This document shows positions 41,274-50,446 of a DNA stretch of 64,000 nt, piece by piece. Location of the stretch: the NCBI GenBank assembly GCA_964291545.2, contig OZ219860.1, forward strand, positions 186,001-250,000, read 5' to 3'. The number at the start of each line of letters is the position of its first letter. Within the stretch, counting starts at the first letter, position 1. This stretch comes from G963667675 sp964291545. GTDB taxonomy: Bacteria > Chloroflexota > Dehalococcoidia > Lucifugimonadales > UBA3495. A model generated the notes under the pieces. It worked only from the letters and a program-made list of their open reading frames with translations. It made no database searches and was not told the origin of the DNA. Made by a program: the position numbers and the translations under genes.

Positions 41274-41438
41274 TCGGGTGAGTTCGCCTGTGCGGAATGG
41301 AAATCGGTGGAGATAGCGCCGCGACCTGAAGCGGCTGCCATGGCAGGACCTAACACTTCTGCTGGTTCGCCTGTGACTACAGGGTCATGACTGGTTTGGA
41401 AAGGTATGCGGCGCGGTAGATTTAGCAGACATTAGGGA

Positions 41439-41496
41439 CCGATAGGATAAGGAAAAGCCCGTGGCGCATGGTCGTCCACGGGCTTCGTCCTATCGG
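41439..41496 (-). terminator. Intrinsic terminator behind binding-protein copy A
   Basis: AAGCCCGTGG (41455-41464) pairs with CCACGGGCTT (41476-41485); on the minus strand a T-rich run (TTTTCC) follows. An outer stem CCGATAGGA/TCCTATCGG (41439-41447/41488-41496) encloses it, so it may also stop plus-strand transcription from the ABM gene. Confidence 0.8.
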
Positions 41497-41600
41497 CCTA
41501 CTGGCGTTGACCCGGAGGTCTTAGTCCCGGGGCCAAGGTCCCGGCATGGCCTTGGCCCTTAGATTCGTATCAGCCGATTGTATCCGCAACTGCTCGATCC

Positions 41601-43463
41601 CTACTGGCGGTGGGGCGCAAACTCAAATGCGCTCATGTACCGCGAGTCAGAGGTGCTCAGGTGCTCATCCCAAGGGTCCACATTGGGGCCCAGCGGGTAT
41701 ATGTTGTTCTGGACGTACAACCCGATGTCCAGTACGTTGTCCCAGACCCACTGGCCTAACTCCACGGTGGCCTGCCAGCGCTCGTCGTTGTCGAATATGG
41801 CATTGACTCCGGCCGCCCGCTCACTGAGACCAGGGTATTCCACGCCGCCGCTCCAGTTGAATATAGACTGCCACATCCAACTAAGTGCACCCATCGGCTC
41901 GTCGTATGGGGTTATGGTTGTACAGGTTGCTCCATCATAGGTCCTGTCCCCATACCGTGCTTGAAGGGCGGCGGAGGGGATGGCCAGGTAGTGGGCGGTG
42001 ATGCCAATATCGGCCCACATGTCGGCCACGGCCTGGCAAGCCGCTATCTCACCGGCCACTTCCGCTATGTCGTTCGCTATTGTTATCTCGAAGCCGTCTT
42101 CATAGCCTGCTTCGGCCAGAAGCTGCTTGGCCCGCTCCACGTCGTACTCCCACGTCCAGTGGTCAGGCTGCCTGTCTTGCACATTCCCCCAGCCCCACAT
42201 AGAAAGGGGCGCTCCCTCACCGTGAAGCACTGACTCTACGATCTTTTCCCGGTCTATGGCTATCGCCATGGCCTCGCGCACCTTCCGCGCCCGTTCCCAT
42301 TCTGCGGAGTTAAGGTCCGGGTTACTGGAAACCCAGGGTTGCTCGTCGGGCTTATACGCGGGCAACGGTTCCTCGCCGGCGGCAGGCTGGACGTAGTACT
42401 GGCCATACAAGCGCAGGCCCGATTCACCGACGCCCTCCTGGCTCATGAACTTGGTGCCGGGTGTTTGCGCGAGGAGAGATATTTGCTCCGGTGATGTGAT
42501 GAAGGTGTCTATCCGGCCCACCTGGAAGTTGGCTATCACCGAGGCGTCTTGGGGTATCTCCATGAACGTCAACTCGGCGAAGTAGGGGGTCTGGCGGTAG
42601 TGATCCTCCACTGCCTTGAACCTCCAGAATTCGCCGGTCTGCGCCTCCACGAACTCCCAGGGTCCGGTGCCGACCAGCTGTGGACCGGCTGCATCGATTC
42701 CCACCGATGCGATCAACTCTTCACTCTGTTTCTTGTTGACAATCCACATTCCGTTTATCCCGGGGCCGGTTATCCAAATCGGCATATCCCACCTGGGGAC
42801 CACGGTGTCGGTCACCAGGGTATACCTATCCGGGGTGGTCATGCCGCCTTCCGGAACGTTAAACAGGTAATTTATGTAATAGAAAAGGTCGGCCTGGCCG
42901 CCCTCGCAGCCCGCCTGTTGAGCGGAATACATGACGTCTTCGGAGGTGAACTCTCCCACGCCTCCGTGGAATTGGACCCCCTCGTGAAGATTGAAGGTCC
43001 AGGTCACATTATCTTCGGCGACGGACCAGTCCTTGACGAGCATGCCCTCGTATTCCTTGTTGGCGTTCTTCCTGAGCAGGTTTTCGAAGGCCGCCATCGT
43101 GATGTACTGTTTTGCCGGGTAAGGGGTGTAGCAGGGGTGCCCCTTATAGGAACCCATTTCCTTGAAAGCAACCCGCAAATTCCCATGGGGCTCGGTTGAC
43201 ACCGGCGGCGGCGCGGTGGGCTCGGGGGCCTCGGTAACGACCGCCGTCGGCACCGGAGTCGCCGGTTCATCCTCACCGTCGTCAGTCGGCTGCGGGGCTT
43301 CTGTCGCGTCCGGCGCCTGTGTGGGAGCGTCCGTAGCCGCAGGCGGGCTCGTTGCCTCTGGAGCGGTGGTTGCCGCCTCCCCGCAGGCAACGGCTATCGC
43401 CAGCAGCGACACTATAAGCATTGGCACGAAGAACCTGAAACTCAACCACGGCCGTTTCGGCAT
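41601..43463 (-). CDS. Oligopeptide/nickel-type ABC transporter substrate-binding lipoprotein, copy A
   Basis: A 620-residue extracytoplasmic solute-binding protein family 5 member. The signal peptide ends AVAC (Cys27), followed by about 70 residues of Ala/Thr/Pro/Glu-rich linker. 'WTFNLHEGVQFHGGVGEFTSEDV' (by its start) and 'REAMAIAIDREKIVESVLHGEG' pattern are typical for DppA/OppA-type proteins. ATG at 43463 has GAGGGGG upstream; the frame runs on to 43526 without support. It is a diverged tandem copy of 44095-45951. No permease or ATPase of this type is in the window. Next to an N-acyl-D-amino-acid deacylase gene, a peptide or acyl-amino-acid ligand is possible. Confidence 0.88.
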   Translation of the reverse strand: MPKRPWLSFRFFVPMLIVSLLAIAVACGEAATTAPEATSPPAATDAPTQAPDATEAPQPTDDGEDEPATPVPTAVVTEAPEPTAPPPVSTEPHGNLRVAFKEMGSYKGHPCYTPYPAKQYITMAAFENLLRKNANKEYEGMLVKDWSVAEDNVTWTFNLHEGVQFHGGVGEFTSEDVMYSAQQAGCEGGQADLFYYINYLFNVPEGGMTTPDRYTLVTDTVVPRWDMPIWITGPGINGMWIVNKKQSEELIASVGIDAAGPQLVGTGPWEFVEAQTGEFWRFKAVEDHYRQTPYFAELTFMEIPQDASVIANFQVGRIDTFITSPEQISLLAQTPGTKFMSQEGVGESGLRLYGQYYVQPAAGEEPLPAYKPDEQPWVSSNPDLNSAEWERARKVREAMAIAIDREKIVESVLHGEGAPLSMWGWGNVQDRQPDHWTWEYDVERAKQLLAEAGYEDGFEITIANDIAEVAGEIAACQAVADMWADIGITAHYLAIPSAALQARYGDRTYDGATCTTITPYDEPMGALSWMWQSIFNWSGGVEYPGLSERAAGVNAIFDNDERWQATVELGQWVWDNVLDIGLYVQNNIYPLGPNVDPWDEHLSTSDSRYMSAFEFAPHRQ

Positions 43464-43615
43464 AAGTCCCCCTCGATATTCCGGTTCATTTAGCCGGGTC
43501 GGTTGGACGTCTAATACCCAGCCCAACCCTGATTGGTCCAGTATAACCCGATTCTCCCCGACAACTTAAATGGTTGAAGCGTGATTTGTCAACCAGAGCT
43601 CACGGCTCTCTGTCG

Positions 43616-43899
43616 CTAGGATTTCCCTTGGTACAGCGGGCCGCGCAGTACCTGCCCGGGCAGTGCGCCGGTGTGCTCGCCGTCCTCCAGCAGAGCCTCG
43701 CCATTGACGATGACGTAGTTTATGCCGGTGGCGCCCTGCTGCACGTGCATCTCGCCGCCGGGGAATTCATAGATGGGCTTCCGCGGTGCGGCGGCAATGG
43801 TATCAGGGTCGAAAATGGTGATATCTGCTGCCTTACCCGGGGCGATGAAGCCGCGGTCGTGAAGGTCGTGCATCAACGCGGTCTTCCCGGTCATGCGGT
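43616..43899 (-). pseudogene. Duplicated 3' fragment of the D-aminoacylase-like gene
   Basis: Codes for the last 92 residues of the deacylase at 46103-47857 without a mismatch I can see at the protein level. The rest of the gene is absent. It was carried along when the downstream binding-protein gene was duplicated. An ATG is in frame at its start by chance of the breakpoint, but no metal centre or barrel remains, so a working enzyme is not expected. Confidence 0.85.
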
Positions 43900-43949
43900 C
43901 TCCTCAATTTTGCCAACGGTAAAGACATGAGGGATCGACGGGAAAGGAA

Positions 43950-43980
43950 AAGCCCGTGGAACATGGTCGTCCACGGGCTT
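43950..43980 (-). terminator. Intrinsic terminator behind binding-protein copy B
   Basis: The 10-bp stem AAGCCCGTGG/CCACGGGCTT (43950-43959/43971-43980) is kept exactly from copy A, with a T-rich run on the minus strand. The outer stem seen in copy A is partly lost here. Confidence 0.78.
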
Positions 43981-44094
43981 CGTCCTATCGGCCTACTGGC
44001 GTCGACCCGGAGGTCATAGTCCCGGGGCCAAGGTCCTGGCATGGCCTTGGCCTTATATTCGCATCAACCGATTGTATCCGTAGCGGCTCGGCCC

Positions 44095-45951
44095 CTACCG
44101 GCGGTGGGGCGCAAACTCAAATGCGCTTATGTTCCGGGAGTCAGAGGTGCTCAGGTGCTCCTCCCAACTGTCCAAGGCGGGTCCCAGCGGGTATACGTTG
44201 TTCTGGACGTACAACCCGATATCCAACGTGTTTTGCCAGACCCACTCACCTATGTCCAAGGTGGCCTGCCAGCGCTCATCTCTGTCGACTATGGCCCCGG
44301 CTGCATACTGCTGCTCATTCAGACCAGGGAATTCCACGCCGCCGCTCCATGAGTATGCAGGCTCCCACAGGTAACTATAGACGCCCATGGGCTCGTCGTA
44401 TACGGTGGCGTTTTGACAGGTAGCGCCATCATAGGTATTGGCCCTGAACTGTCCTCGGAGGTTGCTGTAGGGAATGCTCAGGTATGTGGCTTTTACGCCA
44501 ATATCCTGCCACATGTCGGCTACGGCCTGGCAAGCCTGTTCTTCGGCGGACGCACCCGAGATGGCGGTTGCTAGCGTTATGTTGAAGCCGTCCGGATAAC
44601 CCGCTTCGGCCAGAAGCTGCCTGGCTCGCTCGACGTCGTACTCCCACGTCCAGTGGTCAGGCTGCCTGTGTTGCACATTTCCCCAGCCCCACATGGAAAG
44701 GGGCACTCCCTCACCGTAGAGTATGTCCTCTATGATCGAGTCCCTATCGATGGCTATCGACAAGGCCTCGCGCACCTTCCGTGCCCGTTCCCATTCTGCG
44801 GAGTTAGGGTCCGTGTTACTGGAAACCCAGGGCTGCTCGTCGGGCTTATACGCGGGCAACGGTTCCTCGCCGGCGGCAGGCTCGAGGTAAAGCTGGCCAT
44901 ACAAGCGCAGTGATGATTCACCGCCCTGCTGGGTCATGAACTTGGTGCCGGGTGTCTGCGCGAGGAGAGATACTGAACCCGGTGATGCCACAAAGGTGTC
45001 TATCTTGCCCACCTGGAAGTTGGCTACCACGGAGGCTTCAACGGGTATCTCCATAAACGTCAACTCGGCGAAGTAGGGGGTCTGGCGGTAGTGGTCTTCC
45101 ACTGCCCGGAATTTCCAGAATTCGCCGGTCTGCGAATCCACGAACTCCCAGGGTCCGGTGCCGGCCAGCATTGACGTGGCTGCATCGATTCCCACCGATG
45201 CGACCAGCTCTTCAGTCTGTTTCTTGTTGACAATCCACATTCCGTTTATGCCGGGGCCGCTCAACCAGACCGGCATATCCCACTTAGGGCTCCCGGTGTT
45301 GGTCACCAGGGTATATTTATCCGGGGTGGACATGCCGCCTTCCGGAAATAGGTAACTTATGTACCAACCAAGGCCGTTCAAGTAGCCCGAGCGTTGCATC
45401 TGCTCAGCGGAATACATGACGTCTTCGGAGGTGAACTCTCCCACGCCCCCGTGGAATTGGACCCCCTGCTTAAGGTTGAAGGTCCAGGTCACACTATCTT
45501 CGGCGACAGACCAGTCCTCGACGAGAATGCCAACGTATTCCGAGTTGGCGTCCTTCCTGAGCAGGCTTTCGAAGGCCGCCATCGTAGTGTACTGTTTTGT
45601 CGGCGAAGAGGTAGACCAGGGGTGCCCCTTATAGGAACCCATTTCCTTGAAAGCAACCCGCAAATTCCCATGGGGCTCGGTTGACACCGGCGCCACCGCG
45701 GTGGGCTCGGGGGCCTCGGTAACGACTGCCGTCGGCACCGGAGTCGCCGGTTCATCCTCACCGTCGTCAGCCGGAGGCTGCGGGGCTTCTGTAGGATCCG
45801 GCGCCTGTGTGGGCGCGTCCGTAGCCGCAGGCGGACTCGTTGCCTCGGGCGGGGTGGTTGCCGACTCCCCGCAGGCAACGGCTATCGCCAGCAGCGACAC
45901 TATAAACATTGGCACTAAGAATCTGAAACTCATCCACGGCCGTTTCGGCAT
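44095..45951 (-). CDS. Oligopeptide/nickel-type ABC transporter substrate-binding lipoprotein, copy B
   Basis: A 618-residue family 5 binding protein: lipobox AVAC with Cys27, Pro/Thr/Glu-rich linker to about residue 95, then 'GNLRVAFKEMGSYKGHPWS', 'WTFNLKQGVQFHGGVGEF' and 'REALSIAIDRDSIIEDILYG'. It is the copy next to the intact deacylase gene, about 150 bases downstream, and so probably the parent of copy A. Most differences to copy A lie in the ligand-binding lobes around residues 190-220 and 490-560, which may mean altered ligand choice. Confidence 0.88.
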   Translation of the reverse strand: MPKRPWMSFRFLVPMFIVSLLAIAVACGESATTPPEATSPPAATDAPTQAPDPTEAPQPPADDGEDEPATPVPTAVVTEAPEPTAVAPVSTEPHGNLRVAFKEMGSYKGHPWSTSSPTKQYTTMAAFESLLRKDANSEYVGILVEDWSVAEDSVTWTFNLKQGVQFHGGVGEFTSEDVMYSAEQMQRSGYLNGLGWYISYLFPEGGMSTPDKYTLVTNTGSPKWDMPVWLSGPGINGMWIVNKKQTEELVASVGIDAATSMLAGTGPWEFVDSQTGEFWKFRAVEDHYRQTPYFAELTFMEIPVEASVVANFQVGKIDTFVASPGSVSLLAQTPGTKFMTQQGGESSLRLYGQLYLEPAAGEEPLPAYKPDEQPWVSSNTDPNSAEWERARKVREALSIAIDRDSIIEDILYGEGVPLSMWGWGNVQHRQPDHWTWEYDVERARQLLAEAGYPDGFNITLATAISGASAEEQACQAVADMWQDIGVKATYLSIPYSNLRGQFRANTYDGATCQNATVYDEPMGVYSYLWEPAYSWSGGVEFPGLNEQQYAAGAIVDRDERWQATLDIGEWVWQNTLDIGLYVQNNVYPLGPALDSWEEHLSTSDSRNISAFEFAPHRR

Positions 45952-46102
45952 AAGTCCCCCTCAATATTCCGGTTCGTTTAACCAGGTAGGTTGGACGATA
46001 AGTCCTCAGCCCAACCCCAGTCAATCGGGTATAACTCAATTCCTTGCGACAATTTAAATATTAACGGGTAAATTGTCAACCAGAACTCACGGCTCTCTGT
46101 CG

Positions 46103-47857
46103 CTAGGATTTCCCTTGGTACAGCGGGCCTCGAAGTACCTGCCCGGGCAGTGCGCCGGTGTGCTCGCCGTCCTCCAGCAGAGCCTCGCCATTGACGATGA
46201 CGTAGTTGATGCCGGTGGCGCCCTGCTGCACGTGCATCTCGCCGCCGGGGAATTCATAGATGGGCTTTCGTGGAGCCGCGGCAATGGTATCGGGGTCGAA
46301 AATGGTGATATCGGCGGCCTTACCCGGGGCGATGAAGCCGCGGTCGTGAAGGTCGTGCATCAACGCGGTCTTCCCGGTCATGCGGTAGACCGCGTCTTCC
46401 AGGGACATAATTCCTTTTTCCCGCACCCAGTAGCTCAGCAGCCTGGTGCTGTAGTCGGTGCGGTCGCCCTTGTCCGGCCGGGCGCCGCCGTCGGTGGTGC
46501 CGATGACCGTGTACGGCGAGCCCATGATCTGTCTCTGGGAATCGGGGTCGGTATTCCGGTCGATGACCATGAAGCTGGTCCGGAGATCATCGTCCAGCAC
46601 CAGGTCCAAGAGGGCTTCGGCAACGCCCTTGCCCTGTTCCCCGGCAATTTGCTCGACGCTCTTGCCGCCGAACTTCCTGTTTCTCTCCTCGTGGGCCATG
46701 TAGACCTCGACCAGGTCCCAGCGCCCGCTAAAGCTCATTCCCTGCCCGGGCGATTGGCCTCCATTACCTTCGGCTTCTGCGCTTAATCTACTGCGGACCT
46801 CCGAATCCCGGAAAGACCGGATCCTCTCCTCCACCGGCTGGGCCATCACCGAGTTCCAGGTCGGCATGCCCTGGAACACCATGGAAGGGCTGATCATGTC
46901 CTCGTCCTCCAGGCCTCCGAACCCCGACCTCAAGTCGAAGATGGGTCCTGCGATGGCAGACAAGCACGAGGCATAAGCCCTGGCGCCTGACCGCCAAGAC
47001 TGTTCCAACCATTGCAAATGCTCTTTCCAGTCGTCAGGGTTAATCAACTCCTGGGAAATGAGGTTGTACATAGCGGGGCGGCCGGTCCTGCGGGACAACT
47101 CCTCGGCGATCCTGGCCGGCCCCAGGAAGTCGCCCAGGGCGCCGCCGCTCACCTGGAAAACCCCGGTGCCCACTTCGCCTAGCACGCTGCCCAGGGCGTA
47201 CCACTCCTCTGCGCCGGCCACTGAGGACGGGACCAGAACGTTGAAGAACTCTATTCCGTGATCGGCGAAATTGGCAATGCTGAAGCCCAAGGCCCCCGCG
47301 AGCATCCCTTCCCGGACCAGTCCCCTCATCGCTTCGATTTCCTCTGGGGTAGCCAGCCGGTCGTGGCAGGCATCGCCCATTACGTAGCGCCGGACAGCGG
47401 AGTGCCCGATCAGGGCGCCGACGTTTATGCCTCGGTTTCTCCCGATGGCATCGAGGTACTCCGGAATGGACTCCCAGGCGAAATCCACGCCCTTCTGCTG
47501 TGAGCTCATAGGCACGCCTTCCATCTTCTCGAAAAGGTCCAAGTACCAGTCGCCGTCGCCGGGCCGGGTGGGGGCGATGGTGGTCCCGCATTGCCCGACT
47601 ACGATGGAGGTGTTGCCGTTGAGCGACGTGGACTTGACTATGGGGTCCCACATGCATTGGGGATCAAAGTGGGTGTGGTGGTCAATGAAGCCGGGCGCAA
47701 CCACCAGACCATCCGCATTGATGGTGCGGGCCGCGTTTTCGTTGAACTTGCCGACTCCTACTATCTGACCATTGGTCACTGCGACGTCCGCGTAGAACCA
47801 GGGTTCACCCGAACCGTCTACTACCCGCCCGTTCTTTATCAACAGGTCATACGCCAT
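46103..47857 (-). CDS. N-acyl-D-amino-acid deacylase / D-aminoacylase family amidohydrolase
   Basis: A 584-residue amidohydrolase-3 family protein. 'YDLLIKNGRVVDGSG' and 'VVAPGFIDHHTHFDPQ' are the opening of the family with the metal His pair; 'VGQCGTTIAPTRPGD' holds the Cys seen in D-aminoacylases; 'FIAPGKAADITIFDPDTIA' is the C-terminal beta-sandwich. It would free D-amino acids from N-acyl forms or open cyclic imides. GGGAG lies before the ATG. The downstream binding protein could supply its substrate. Confidence 0.88.
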   Translation of the reverse strand: MAYDLLIKNGRVVDGSGEPWFYADVAVTNGQIVGVGKFNENAARTINADGLVVAPGFIDHHTHFDPQCMWDPIVKSTSLNGNTSIVVGQCGTTIAPTRPGDGDWYLDLFEKMEGVPMSSQQKGVDFAWESIPEYLDAIGRNRGINVGALIGHSAVRRYVMGDACHDRLATPEEIEAMRGLVREGMLAGALGFSIANFADHGIEFFNVLVPSSVAGAEEWYALGSVLGEVGTGVFQVSGGALGDFLGPARIAEELSRRTGRPAMYNLISQELINPDDWKEHLQWLEQSWRSGARAYASCLSAIAGPIFDLRSGFGGLEDEDMISPSMVFQGMPTWNSVMAQPVEERIRSFRDSEVRSRLSAEAEGNGGQSPGQGMSFSGRWDLVEVYMAHEERNRKFGGKSVEQIAGEQGKGVAEALLDLVLDDDLRTSFMVIDRNTDPDSQRQIMGSPYTVIGTTDGGARPDKGDRTDYSTRLLSYWVREKGIMSLEDAVYRMTGKTALMHDLHDRGFIAPGKAADITIFDPDTIAAAPRKPIYEFPGGEMHVQQGATGINYVIVNGEALLEDGEHTGALPGQVLRGPLYQGKS

Positions 47858-48102
47858 TACGATACTCCCTATTTATTTTGGTAATGCGGCGCCAATCCGG
47901 CGCCAATCCGCTATCATCCGGATGGCCTGCTGCGCTTTCGTTAATCCACCATTCCGGGCCGGCAAATACTATAGCACGTACTGTTGGACGTCATCAAGCA
48001 TCTCCAACTCGCGGCAAGTACAGCTCTTAAGGCGCCGAGGAGCTTTCGCCCGTTGCGAACGATTTCGGCGGCGGCGGCCGCCTCTTGAACTCGTTTACGC
48101 AC

Positions 48103-49386
48103 CTATTGCGTTATCCTCGAGGGAACAAAGGACTGCTCGTCGTCGTCGTTCTCGGCTTTGATAGCTTCGGCCATTTCTTCCTTGAATTCGGCCAGCAACT
48201 CGTCGCTGACCACACCGCCGGCTGCCACGGCCTTTTTCTTGAAGGTTTCGAACGTCCACTGGGTCGCGGTCCCCCGGGGCATTTCTTCGAAGAAGTTACG
48301 ATCGAACACCGGCATCTCGCCGGGGCCGAAGTAGCCTTTGCCCTCCAAGGTGTAGCCTTCCAGGTCGTGGGTGCCCTTGCCCAGGACCTGCCCGGTCTGC
48401 ACGTAGTGCTCCATGACGTTCTTCATGCCGTACTTCTGGATGGGGCAAACCTTCATACAGATGCCGCAGCTCATGTAGCGGGCCATGACCGGACGGCAAC
48501 GTCTCATGTAGACCTTGTTCTTTTCTACACCCCGCCACCAGATTTTGTCGCGCATCAAGGCGCGGCCAGGACAGCGGTTGACGCATACCTGGCACACCTG
48601 GCAAAAGGCGTGTATGCCGTAGTCGATTGGCTGGTCATAGGTGACCTTGGCGTCGGTGACGATTATCATCAGCCGGTTCCTGTTGCCTTCGTGGGGAGTA
48701 AGCAGGTACCCGCAGGCGCCCAACTGTCCCAACCCGGCGGCCACGAACATGGGAATCATCGCTCCCGGTGCGTCGTTGGAGTGGATAACGTGGGCGCGGT
48801 ATCCCAAGGAGCGGATGAATGTCCCCAACTCCAGCCCGGCGGCAGTCTGGCTGCGGTAGGCGCCTGTGTAGACGATCTCGGCATCTATGCTGGGGATGGT
48901 CTGGGTGGACTCGAAGTCCTGTTGGTAGGCCAGGCAGATGGCGGTGGGAAGGTCGGTAAAGCCCCGCTTGTGCTTGAACTCGTAACGAGGGTCATAGGCG
49001 GTGAAGCCCACCTCGATGTAACCCACTTGCCTCGCCTTGTCTCTGATCAGTTGGGTGACGTCCTCGCCGGTGGGCTCAGCCGTCGGCTCCATGTCGGCAG
49101 TCTCCCGTCCGGCGAGCACCAGGTGGCGGTCAACCCTGCTGTGCTCCATGAAGATTTCCCACGCCTCGGCGTGCTGGTTCATCATCTCGACAAACTGCCA
49201 GTCCTGAGCGGCCTGCTGTGAATAGTCCTGCATTTCCTCGGGGTGCTCCCTGGCGTACCAATCGACCTCCCGGTCATTGGTTGGTATGCCGGGCACCGTC
49301 TCCAGCTCTTCCGCAACGGGAATGGTTACCGGGCTGTCGCCGTAGCGCTTGCCGGGCCTGACCACCTCGTGGCCTATTTTCAGCAT
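48103..49386 (-). CDS. Reductive-dehalogenase-like corrinoid iron-sulfur protein, copy 1
   Basis: A 427-residue protein with a QueG/RdhA-like corrinoid-binding region ('MFVAAGLGQLGACGYLLTPH', residues 213-232) and two 4Fe-4S motifs: Cys262-x2-Cys265-x2-Cys268-x3-Cys272-Pro, and Cys297-x9-Cys307-x2-Cys310-x3-Cys314-Pro. This is the reductive dehalogenase arrangement. No Tat signal (RRxFxK) and no rdhB anchor gene are present, so it should be cytoplasmic and not part of a classic respiratory enzyme. GGAGGAG precedes the ATG. It closely matches 55112-56395. Substrate unknown. Confidence 0.82.
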   Translation of the reverse strand: MLKIGHEVVRPGKRYGDSPVTIPVAEELETVPGIPTNDREVDWYAREHPEEMQDYSQQAAQDWQFVEMMNQHAEAWEIFMEHSRVDRHLVLAGRETADMEPTAEPTGEDVTQLIRDKARQVGYIEVGFTAYDPRYEFKHKRGFTDLPTAICLAYQQDFESTQTIPSIDAEIVYTGAYRSQTAAGLELGTFIRSLGYRAHVIHSNDAPGAMIPMFVAAGLGQLGACGYLLTPHEGNRNRLMIIVTDAKVTYDQPIDYGIHAFCQVCQVCVNRCPGRALMRDKIWWRGVEKNKVYMRRCRPVMARYMSCGICMKVCPIQKYGMKNVMEHYVQTGQVLGKGTHDLEGYTLEGKGYFGPGEMPVFDRNFFEEMPRGTATQWTFETFKKKAVAAGGVVSDELLAEFKEEMAEAIKAENDDDEQSFVPSRITQ

Positions 49387-49516
49387 GTCAACTCCTCCCC
49401 TATGCTTTTGGCGTACATTAACGGGAAGTGTAGCTCCAAGGATGATTCATTGGCCGATTGTAGCGGTCACACGCCGACAATGGCAATATTCCCGGCGGCG
49501 CGTGGAGGCAGCAGCA

Positions 49517-50290
49517 TCAGGCGAACACCTTGTTTCCCACAAAGGGCTCCACGGCGTCTTTCACATACCCGGCCAGGCCCTTGAGGGTCTCGGCGACGGT
49601 GCGGTGGACAGGTATTTTGGTCATGATAAAGATGAAGAAGAGCTCCCCTGATGACAGCAAGCCGCCGAACCCCAGCAACGACTTGAGGTCGTACTGGACT
49701 ACGAATTCTCCCGCATATTTGGCCATCCCCTCGAAGATCTCCTGGTTTCGCTCTGGAACTGGTACATTCTGAACAGCCATCTCCGCGCTGCCCTGGGCTT
49801 CGGGCACGTAGAAGGGGCTAAGTGACAAGCTGTCGGCCAGTGAAGGGTCCGGCCTCATCACCGCGCTCAGGTCTATGCCGAACTGGTGGATCACCGGGCT
49901 GAGCATGGGAATGGCCGAAACCAAGTCGGCGTTGGCCAAAGGAAGCGCTTGGTTAATTTTTGAGTAGGCCCGGTCATTAGCCTCGAATATATCCCCGGCG
50001 GTGCCCAATAGACACAGGCAGTGCAGTCCGTCTGATGGGACGGTGGTGCCAAAGATTTCTCGAGCGAATCCCTGCAGTTCTGCATCTAGTTGGTCGTATG
50101 GGTGGGTCTTGTAGAACCTCACCAATGCGGTGGTGGTCTCGCCGGTTGCCGGATCGAGGATATTTTCGTAGAGCACTCTAACCATTTTATAGGTCGCCTC
50201 TTCCATGCTGGATGAGCCGGACGCCGCTGACCGCAGAGCTTCTCCCAGATCAGCCACGTCCGCATCGGTTAAATTGGTAAGGTCGTACAT
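49517..50290 (-). CDS. Conserved hypothetical protein, possible sensory domain
   Basis: A 257-residue soluble protein. 'EEATYKMVRVLYENI' in the first third, 'GLHCLCLLGTAGDIFEANDR' and 'AIPMLSPVIHQFGID' in the centre, and 'GFGGLLSSGELFFIFIMTKI' near the end. The middle pattern (LLGTAGD...N.R..S...) recalls an unnamed domain seen in bacterial signalling proteins, but I cannot name it. ATG at 50290 has AGGAG nine bases upstream; an upstream extension to 50401 is Arg/Gln-rich and unlikely. About 130 bases separate it from the RdhA-like gene. Confidence 0.6.
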   Translation of the reverse strand: MYDLTNLTDADVADLGEALRSAASGSSSMEEATYKMVRVLYENILDPATGETTTALVRFYKTHPYDQLDAELQGFAREIFGTTVPSDGLHCLCLLGTAGDIFEANDRAYSKINQALPLANADLVSAIPMLSPVIHQFGIDLSAVMRPDPSLADSLSLSPFYVPEAQGSAEMAVQNVPVPERNQEIFEGMAKYAGEFVVQYDLKSLLGFGGLLSSGELFFIFIMTKIPVHRTVAETLKGLAGYVKDAVEPFVGNKVFA

Positions 50291-50446
50291 CGCATTGCTC
50301 CTTTCCGAAGTTGTGCTACGCCGTTGGCTTTCCTGGCCCCAGTTGATTTGCCTGTAACGTGTTATTCCCGGCCAAACACAGGGTTGCCAGCATTGTCCCA
50401 ACCCTGCGGTCCATTGTAACTCACTTACCCTGGACGTCTGCCATCT

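Larger units (their letters stand above)
41431..43899. repeat. Tandem duplication, copy A
   Basis: About 2.47 kb that repeats at 43926-46386 in the same orientation. It contains a terminator hairpin, a binding-protein gene and the last 92 codons of the deacylase gene. Homology ends at the bases TCATGCGGT (43891-43899), the same bases found inside the intact deacylase gene at 46378-46386. Differences between copies are visible throughout, so the duplication is not recent. Confidence 0.88.
43926..46386. repeat. Tandem duplication, copy B
   Basis: Partner of 41431-43899. It holds the terminator at 43950-43980, the binding-protein gene at 44095-45951 and the 3' part of the intact deacylase gene. 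About 26 bases of unrelated sequence (43900-43925) separate the two copies. Confidence 0.88.
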
